From Flectobacillus sp. (lineage in GTDB: Bacteria > Bacteroidota > Bacteroidia > Cytophagales > Spirosomataceae), in contig JARXAV010000052.1 in assembly GCA_029865665.1 (NCBI GenBank), positions 1-9,185 on the forward strand: a DNA stretch of 9,185 bases. Reading direction: 5' to 3'. The position numbers and the translations under genes were made by a program. Shown piece after piece: positions 1 through 4,977 of this stretch (its first letter is position 1; each line of letters opens with the position of its first letter). The notes under the pieces were generated by a model. That model was not told the origin of the DNA. It made no database searches and saw only the letters and a list, made by a program, of their open reading frames with translations.

Positions 1-108
1 ATCTCACAACGTAACCGTGTAGAAAGTATCTCTGAAACCTTCGATTGGAACAACCTTCGTACCTATTATGATACCGCTCATGATTTGGCTTTAAAGAGAA
101 GAAAGTAA
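1..108 (+). CDS. C-terminal end of a GT3-family (eukaryote-like) glycogen synthase, partial
   Basis: Frame 1 is open from the first base to a TAA at 106-108, giving 35 residues; the start lies outside the window. The peptide contains RNRVESISETFDWNNLRTYY followed by a short basic tail. From memory of the family, this closely resembles the C-terminal part of the catalytic region of animal and yeast glycogen synthases (RNRTERLSDLLDW..L..YY..A..LAL). That enzyme extends alpha-1,4-glucan from UDP-glucose in the cytoplasm. The bacterial form ends right after this motif and lacks the long phosphorylated tail of the animal enzyme. GT3 enzymes are known from Bacteroidota, unlike the GlgA (GT5) type of most bacteria. 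A strong terminator follows 15 bp downstream, so this is the last gene of its transcript. The assignment rests on only 35 residues but the match is specific. Confidence 0.75.
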   Translation: MSQRNRVESISETFDWNNLRTYYDTAHDLALKRRK

Positions 109-123
109 TCCAAAAGCAAGCTA

Positions 124-173
124 AAAAGCACAAAGTAGAAACAATCCGTGACTACTTTGTGCTTTTCTATTTT
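124..173 (+). terminator. Intrinsic terminator after the glycogen synthase gene
   Basis: A perfect 15-bp inverted repeat has arms 124-138 (AAAAGCACAAAGTAG) and 152-166 (CTACTTTGTGCTTTT) around a 13-nt loop. The distal arm ends in TTTT and continues into a T-rich stretch to 173. It starts 15 bp after the stop codon. The proximal arm begins with AAAA, so the element could also terminate transcription arriving from the opposite strand, although no - strand gene lies nearby to need it. Confidence 0.85.
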
Positions 174-208
174 ATAGGCTATTGACTCATTCAATTAATT
201 AGCTTATG

Positions 209-235
209 TTTGAGAAAGGATACCAACTATTTTTG
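209..235 (+). promoter_or_regulatory. Candidate promoter of the GH3-family gene
   Basis: TATTTTTG at 228-235 matches the Bacteroidota -7 consensus TAnnTTTG exactly, and a TTTG at 209-212 could serve as -33. The spacing is only 15 nt, shorter than the usual 19-21, so the -33 part is doubtful. An alternative pair is TTTG at 232-235 with GATGTTTG at 254-261 (18-nt spacer, one mismatch). Either would give a leader of roughly 55-85 nt before the start at 325. A tiny 6-bp hairpin (242-256) lies between. No ribosome binding site is visible. Confidence 0.35.
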
Positions 236-324
236 TAAATTATCAATTTTATTGATGTTTGAAATAAGCAGTTGCATTATTCGCTATTTAACATTCAAAA
301 TTTTAAAGCCCACTATCCGTATAT

Positions 325-1854
325 ATGGATCTATTGAATGAAACGCTCGTTTGGGTCATGAAAAAGCGTATGCCTCGTATTCAGTCGTTTATGGACAGGC
401 CTATGGATACGCAAGCACTCGTTTTTCACAATCTGATAGAATCGGCAAAGAATACCGAATGGGGCAGAAAATACGATTATCAATCCATTGCTAGTATTCG
501 TGATTTTCAAGAACGAGTACCAATTTCTTCCTACGAAAACCTGTTTCCTTACATAGAACGCATGATGCGTGGGGAACAAAATATCCTTTGGCATTCGTCT
601 ATTCAATTTTTTGCAAAGTCTTCTGGAACAACCAATGCCCGAAGTAAGTTTATACCTGTATCGAAGGAATCCTTAGAGAATTGTCACTTTATGGGAGGGA
701 AAGATATGATGACCTTGTTGGTAGCCAATAGACCAGATACGAATGTGTTTAGTGGAAAGGGATTATCTATTGGAGGAAGCCTATCGTCGAATCAGTTAAA
801 TTCACGTAGCCTATTGGGGGATGTTTCAGCAGTGGTGATGAAAAACTTACCTATTTGGGCTCAGTTGATTCGTACGCCTTCTTTGGAGGTAGCTTTGATG
901 GATGTTTGGGAAGAAAAAATTCTCAAAATGGCGGAGGTTACTTCACAAGAAAACGTAACGAGTATTTTGGGTGTACCAACTTGGTGTTTGGTACTAATCG
1001 AAAAGGTATTAGAAGTAACAGGCAAGTCGAACATTTTGGAAGTATGGCCTAACTTTGAATATTTTATTCATGGAGCAGTGGCTTTTCAACCTTATCGAGA
1101 ACTCTTTCAACAAAAAATATTTCCTTCTGCTGGGGTTGGTTATCTCGAAATTTATAATGCGTCGGAAGGCTTTTTTGGTATTCAAGACGACCATACTCGT
1201 TTAGACGAAATGCTTTTGATGCTTGATTATGGCATTTTTTATGAATTTATTCCTGTGGAAGATTTTGATGAAGAATATCCACGGGTATTGACGCTAGACG
1301 AAGTAGAATTGGGTAAAAATTACGCTATTTTAATCTCGACGAATGCTGGTTTGTGGCGTTATAAAATAGGAGATACCGTTAAATTTACTTCTAAAACGCC
1401 TTATCGAATTAAAATATCAGGACGAACAAAGCATTTTATCAATGCCTTCGGGGAAGAACTAATCATTGAAAATGCAGAAAAAGCGATTACTCGTGCCTGT
1501 GAGGCAACCCATGCAATCATTTGCGATTATACGGCTGGCCCTGTATATATGAATGATGGAAAAAGTGGTTGCCACGAATGGGTTATTGAGTTTTCACAAA
1601 TGCCAGATAATCAAGAGCTATTTGACCGTCTATTAGATGAAACGCTCAGAGAAGTTAATTCTGATTACGATGCAAAACGATATAAAGATATGGTTTTGAC
1701 TAAACCTACCGTCCGAGTAATTCCTAGAGATACGTTTTATAATTGGATGCGAGGAAGAGGGAAATTAGGCGGGCAACATAAAGTACCAAGATTAAGTAAT
1801 TCCCGTGAATTTTTAGACGATGTATTAAGTTTTGTAAAGGTAGGGGTTTGCTAA
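325..1854 (+). CDS. GH3-family acyl-acid amido synthetase (adenylate-forming enzyme)
   Basis: This 509-residue protein belongs to the GH3 family of the firefly-luciferase/ANL adenylating superfamily. The best-known members, in plants, activate jasmonate, auxin or benzoate with ATP and join the acyl group to an amino acid. All core motifs are visible: the phosphate loop SSGTT at 99-103 (preceded by FFAK), the YNASEG motif at 277-282, GLWRYKIGDTVKF at 342-354, the hinge and C-terminal domain start SGRTKHFINAFGEE at 365-378, and a C-terminal GGQHKVPRL at 482-490 that corresponds to the QYKIPR motif of plant GH3 enzymes. There is no signal peptide or membrane segment, so it should be cytoplasmic. 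The length is somewhat shorter than plant members (about 600). The first ATG after the likely promoter was taken as the start. It appears monocistronic: a terminator lies upstream and a 206-bp spacer downstream. Substrate and product cannot be read from the sequence. Confidence 0.88.
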   Translation: MDLLNETLVWVMKKRMPRIQSFMDRPMDTQALVFHNLIESAKNTEWGRKYDYQSIASIRDFQERVPISSYENLFPYIERMMRGEQNILWHSSIQFFAKSSGTTNARSKFIPVSKESLENCHFMGGKDMMTLLVANRPDTNVFSGKGLSIGGSLSSNQLNSRSLLGDVSAVVMKNLPIWAQLIRTPSLEVALMDVWEEKILKMAEVTSQENVTSILGVPTWCLVLIEKVLEVTGKSNILEVWPNFEYFIHGAVAFQPYRELFQQKIFPSAGVGYLEIYNASEGFFGIQDDHTRLDEMLLMLDYGIFYEFIPVEDFDEEYPRVLTLDEVELGKNYAILISTNAGLWRYKIGDTVKFTSKTPYRIKISGRTKHFINAFGEELIIENAEKAITRACEATHAIICDYTAGPVYMNDGKSGCHEWVIEFSQMPDNQELFDRLLDETLREVNSDYDAKRYKDMVLTKPTVRVIPRDTFYNWMRGRGKLGGQHKVPRLSNSREFLDDVLSFVKVGVC

Positions 1855-1859
1855 AGGGC

Positions 1860-1879
1860 CTACGGGTTTTAACCCGTAG
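1860..1879. repeat. 20-nt palindrome just after the GH3 stop codon
   Basis: CTACGGGTT (1860-1868) and AACCCGTAG (1871-1879) form a perfect 9-bp inverted repeat around TT, five bases after the stop codon. It is more GC-rich than its surroundings. No T-tract follows (next bases AAGTTAGC), so it is a poor intrinsic terminator. It looks like a REP-type intergenic palindrome or an mRNA 3'-end stabilising hairpin. Which of these holds cannot be told from one copy. Confidence 0.7.
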
Positions 1880-1899
1880 AAGTTAGCTACACGGAAGGT

Positions 1900-1955
1900 G
1901 TGTAAAAAGTGTAGAGTTTAGCGTTTAAAGCATTTTACACCGAATAATATTTTTT
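1900..1955 (+). terminator. Weak candidate terminator in the GH3 / molybdopterin-enzyme spacer
   Basis: GTGTAAAA (1900-1907) pairs perfectly with TTTTACAC (1933-1940) around a 25-nt loop, and a run of six T follows at 1950-1955. The loop is long, the stem only 8 bp, and the T-run sits nine bases past the stem. A competing pairing exists between CTACAC (1887-1892) and GTGTAG (1909-1914). It may end the GH3 transcript or be a mutually exclusive structure. Confidence 0.3.
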
Positions 1956-1960
1956 AATCC

Positions 1961-1975
1961 GAGTGACAGTCACTC
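1961..1975. repeat. 15-nt near-perfect palindrome GAGTGAC-A-GTCACTC
   Basis: Two 7-bp arms around a single central A make this a compact symmetric site 86 bp upstream of the molybdopterin-enzyme start. A one-base loop is sterically poor for an RNA hairpin, so a DNA-binding site for a dimeric regulator, or a repeat-element end, is more natural. No recognisable -7 element was found between it and the gene, so its relation to a promoter is unknown. Confidence 0.6.
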
Positions 1976-2060
1976 ATAACCTTTTGACTTTAGATACACC
2001 TTCACCCCAAATATATGCTACCAGCTAAGAAACCGTAGTCCCATTTTTCAATGTTAGCTT

Positions 2061-2747
2061 ATGGACAAACTAGATAGAATTATTGAAGCCCGAATGAAAT
2101 TGAAGGCTCGATTTGAAGAACAAATAAAAAACACCCCTTCGATGGCGGATGATAGACCCTTAGGACACGGGAAAATCAATCGACATGGAATGCCAGAAGT
2201 GCCTGTTGGACAAACGCTCACGACTAAATGGCCTGTCTTGGATTTGGGTTATCATCCTCAAATTCCGATGGATATGTGGCGTTTGACCATTGATGGAGAA
2301 GTAGAAAATCCCATTGTTTTGAAATGGGATGATGTAATGGCTCTTCCCCAAACAGAAGACACATCGGATTTCCATTGTGTGACAACTTGGTCAAAACTAA
2401 ACATGAATTGGCAAGGGGTGAGTTTATTAGACATAGCCGCCTTGGTACAACCAAAAGCAACGGCAACCCACATTATGTGTTATGGGTATGATACCTATAC
2501 AACCAATGTGGCGATAGAGGAGGCTCTTAAACCAGATGTATTATTAGCTCACACCGTTGAAGGAGAACCACTTGCCTTAGAACATGGAGGACCTTTGCGT
2601 ATGATTACCCCGCAATTATATGCGTGGAAAGGTTCAAAATGGATTAAACGGATTGAGTTTATGTCTGCCAATAAATTAGGATTTTGGGAGGAAAGAGGCT
2701 ACTCTAACACAGCATATCCTTGGAGAAATGACCGTTATTCAGACTAG
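2061..2747 (+). CDS. Sulfite-oxidase-like molybdopterin-dependent oxidoreductase, cytoplasmic
   Basis: The 228-residue protein is a single oxidoreductase molybdopterin-binding domain (sulfite oxidase / YedY-MsrP fold), closest in layout to YuiH-like proteins. The molybdenum-ligating cysteine is probably Cys106 in DFHCVTTW (103-110). The conserved HGGPLRMITPQLYAWKGSKW (positions 175-194) binds the pterin phosphate and shapes the active site. The residues after the start are a charged helix, with no twin-arginine or Sec signal, so unlike MsrP it should stay in the cytoplasm. No haem domain, dimerisation domain or membrane partner is fused or adjacent, so the electron partner and substrate are unknown. 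The ATG at 2061 has no Shine-Dalgarno; a nearer-upstream ATG at 2051 is out of frame and stops after eight codons. Its stop codon overlaps the stop of the convergent glycosyltransferase gene. Confidence 0.85.
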   Translation: MDKLDRIIEARMKLKARFEEQIKNTPSMADDRPLGHGKINRHGMPEVPVGQTLTTKWPVLDLGYHPQIPMDMWRLTIDGEVENPIVLKWDDVMALPQTEDTSDFHCVTTWSKLNMNWQGVSLLDIAALVQPKATATHIMCYGYDTYTTNVAIEEALKPDVLLAHTVEGEPLALEHGGPLRMITPQLYAWKGSKWIKRIEFMSANKLGFWEERGYSNTAYPWRNDRYSD

Positions 2748-3883
2748 TCATATAAGTTAATCCACTGATTCAATAGGTTCATTGGGTTAAATAACTCCAG
2801 TGTATTGTCAAAAACTGCATCAATATCATCCCGTTGGTTATAGCGTTCCACGAAGTGACTAATTTCTTGTGCCGTATGAGAGATAGTACTTTCAAAAGGA
2901 ATAGCCAAGCCAATGGGATTTTCTTCAAAAAAACCATCTACTCCTTGTCCTTTCGTATAAATGATTGGTAAACCCTGTGTTAGTGCTTCTATGTAAACTT
3001 TACCAAAGGTTTCAAATTCAGAAAGCATGATAAAAACATCCGCTTGGCGATAAGCCTCTCGTAATGCTTCTTCATTCTCTATCCAATCTAGTTGCTGAAT
3101 GAAAGCGTATTTTGATACAAGATGTTTGATTCTTGCTACATTACCTGTATTTCCACCAACTAAGGTCAATTTCCAATCAATTCCTCGTTGTTGCTGATAT
3201 GTAATCAAAGCAATCAGTTTTTCAACATTCTTATTTTTGCTAAAGTCTCCTACATAAAGGAAATGAAGCTGATTCAGCTTTAGGCTTTTTTTAGGAGATT
3301 GTCGATGTGCAAACCAAGTAGGGCTAATCCCGATGGGAATCACCACCGATTTGGAGGCTATTTGTGTTTGCAGTGGAGCATTTTTTGAAAAATACTTGAT
3401 AAAATATTCCCGATAAGCAGGATTATGAAAGACGATATAGCTTGCTTTTTCAGCAACTTGAAGTCCATGCTTGCGTAGGTGAATGGCATACCGAAAATAA
3501 TAATTAATGTCGGTATTCGTAACGGTAGTAATATAGCTTATTTGATAATCTTTGTAGAGTTGCAATGCAACGCCTCCGTCACTAAAAAGACTGTGAGAAT
3601 GAACGATTCTCACAGTCTGTATTACATCTTGTTTCAGAAGGTATTTGTAAAGGGTATTGATTTTTAAGCGATACAAATAGCGATGATACGGCTTAATTAA
3701 GAGTGCATACGAGCATGGAATTGTTGCTGGCAATAGGGCATGATAATAATTTAACTGCTCTTTTTTTCGAACAGGAATATAAATCTGTTGTCTTATTCCA
3801 GCTTGATGCAATGCGTTGAAAAGCTCTGCAAATAAACTCTTAATAGCACCCCCACAACAATGTAGCACTGATTTTTCTGTCAT
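2744..3883 (-). CDS. GT4-family glycosyltransferase (GT-B fold), last gene of the polysaccharide operon
   Basis: The 379-residue protein has the two-domain GT-B layout. The N-terminal acceptor half includes the GG segment at 11-12 and the IVHSHS motif at 93-98. The donor half begins near residue 205 with FLYVGDFSKNKN. The C-terminal nucleotide-sugar motif is SEFETFGKVYIEAL (288-301), where Glu291 and Glu299 form the EX7E pair typical of retaining GT4 enzymes. No membrane helix is evident, so it is a cytoplasmic or peripheral enzyme that adds a sugar to a lipid-linked or surface glycan; the sugar cannot be inferred. Its ATG follows the Wzz-like stop with no gap (TAAATG), indicating translational coupling. 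A strong terminator-like hairpin lies within codons 89-100. The 3' end converges on the molybdopterin gene with overlapping stops and no terminator of its own. Confidence 0.88.
   Translation of the reverse strand: MTEKSVLHCCGGAIKSLFAELFNALHQAGIRQQIYIPVRKKEQLNYYHALLPATIPCSYALLIKPYHRYLYRLKINTLYKYLLKQDVIQTVRIVHSHSLFSDGGVALQLYKDYQISYITTVTNTDINYYFRYAIHLRKHGLQVAEKASYIVFHNPAYREYFIKYFSKNAPLQTQIASKSVVIPIGISPTWFAHRQSPKKSLKLNQLHFLYVGDFSKNKNVEKLIALITYQQQRGIDWKLTLVGGNTGNVARIKHLVSKYAFIQQLDWIENEEALREAYRQADVFIMLSEFETFGKVYIEALTQGLPIIYTKGQGVDGFFEENPIGLAIPFESTISHTAQEISHFVERYNQRDDIDAVFDNTLELFNPMNLLNQWINLYD
3584..3618 (-). terminator. Terminator-like hairpin inside the GT4 coding sequence
   Basis: On the coding (-) strand, a perfect 13-bp stem with arms AGACTGTGAGAAT and ATTCTCACAGTCT (+ strand 3606-3618 and 3588-3600) encloses a 5-nt loop and runs directly into TTTTT (3588-3584). 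This is the layout of an intrinsic terminator in the direction of GT4 transcription, located about 265-300 nt after the start codon. The arms encode QTVRI and HSHSL, so the structure overlaps the conserved acceptor motif. The structure is directly visible; that it terminates, pauses or attenuates transcription is inference. Confidence 0.45.
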
Positions 3884-4966
3884 TTAACCAAGTAACTGAG
3901 ATAGTTTTATATTTTTGATAATTACATAAAACGTACTTAGAAACAAACCGAATATCAGGAATCCAACTACTAAAATCGCTCGTTTAGGTTCTGATTTCTT
4001 CAACGGAATTTGAGCAGGTTCAAGTACCTTAAAGATTGGAGTATCTCTACGAATCTTGATTTTAGCTTCTTCTAATTGCTTTGTTAGTTCAGAATAGAGG
4101 TTGTATGATAAGTCCACCTCATATTGGAGTTTTTTACCTTCATCACGAGCTACATTTAAGAATAAATTTCTATTTCTATCTTGGTAGCTAGAGTAGTTAT
4201 AAAGAGCAGCGTCATAACGGCGTTTAACTTCCGAAACTCTGCTTTCAAGAAAGGCAATGTCTTTTTTTGTTTTCTCTGTACGGTAGGTAACTACATATTT
4301 TGTTAGGTAGTCTTGTGTAAATCGTGCAATCACAGCAGCAACAACGGGATCAGGCATTTTTGCACTCATCGTGATAACTCCTGTTTTTTTATCAAGACTA
4401 GCAGAAACTCTTTTCTGAATGTTTTTCAAAATAAGTTCTTGCTTTTTGTTCAGGAAAAGCGTGTTTGCAGGTACATCAGAAGCTTTTAATTTCAAGGCTG
4501 TTTTATCTTCTTTCTCTTCTGAACTTCCAAAAGTACGAGCCATCCATCCACTTTTACTGACCTCGTTCAAATAGTCTGACAAAACCATCGTTTTCTTCGT
4601 TTTTGAAACATAGACAGGAAGTTTCATTACCTCTAAAATGAAGGGTGTACTCTGAATGATGTTGGGGTATAAATCTGGTCTAACTGCTTCTGATGAGGAA
4701 AGCGAACCTAAATCTACTCCCGCAAGACCTGCTAAAGATTTAAACTTACTCATTCCTCCCACATCTTTTGATTCAAGTTCTGGTAATAGCTTAACGTCCG
4801 AATTGTATTCATTCGGAATGCTCATGGCATATAAGACACCTATTGCTGTAAAAATCAATGAGCAAATAAGTATAATCCATTTTCCCTTGCCTATTTGCTG
4901 AATAATATCGCTAATATTAAGGGTTATCGGAGCTGCTTTTTGTTGTGCGACGTTCGTTGTTTCCAA
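3884..4966 (-). CDS. Wzz-type polysaccharide chain-length determinant / co-polymerase
   Basis: The 360-residue protein has the classic Wzz topology. There is a short cytoplasmic N-terminus, a membrane helix at about 30-50 (WIILICSLIFTAIGVLYAMSI less one end), and a long periplasmic domain with a helical, coiled-coil-prone stretch at about 228-305. The proline-containing segment LEPAQIPLKKSEP (315-327) leads into a second helix at about 329-350 rich in G and F. No Walker motifs or tyrosine cluster follow, so it is not fused to a BY-kinase. It should oligomerise in the inner membrane and set glycan length or link synthesis to the SLBB exporter encoded immediately upstream (11-bp gap). The start is TTG at 4966: no in-frame ATG precedes the first helix, and the frame upstream runs open into the previous gene without an ATG that I can see. 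The TAA stop abuts the GT4 ATG. Confidence 0.87.
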   Translation of the reverse strand: METTNVAQQKAAPITLNISDIIQQIGKGKWIILICSLIFTAIGVLYAMSIPNEYNSDVKLLPELESKDVGGMSKFKSLAGLAGVDLGSLSSSEAVRPDLYPNIIQSTPFILEVMKLPVYVSKTKKTMVLSDYLNEVSKSGWMARTFGSSEEKEDKTALKLKASDVPANTLFLNKKQELILKNIQKRVSASLDKKTGVITMSAKMPDPVVAAVIARFTQDYLTKYVVTYRTEKTKKDIAFLESRVSEVKRRYDAALYNYSSYQDRNRNLFLNVARDEGKKLQYEVDLSYNLYSELTKQLEEAKIKIRRDTPIFKVLEPAQIPLKKSEPKRAILVVGFLIFGLFLSTFYVIIKNIKLSQLLG

Positions 4967-4977
4967 TTTATTAGCGT

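Noticed and set aside
973..994. Inverted repeat GTACCAA...TTGGTAC inside the GH3 gene
   Set aside because: Seven base pairs with an 8-nt loop in coding sequence is within chance expectation.
2051..2077. Eight-codon upstream ORF (ATG at 2051, TAG at 2075) overlapping the molybdopterin-enzyme start
   Set aside because: It is too short to distinguish from chance, there is no ribosome binding signal, and one out-of-frame ATG this close to a start is common.
2160..2473. Several antisense open frames over the molybdopterin-enzyme gene, and similar ones over GH3, GT4, Wzz and SLBB genes
   Set aside because: They lie wholly within genes with clear protein families, show no recognisable motifs, and have composition typical of shadow frames.
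2747..4966. BY-kinase or polymerase fused to the Wzz-like or GT4 protein
   Set aside because: No Walker A/B motifs, tyrosine-rich tail or multi-spanning membrane region is present in either protein.
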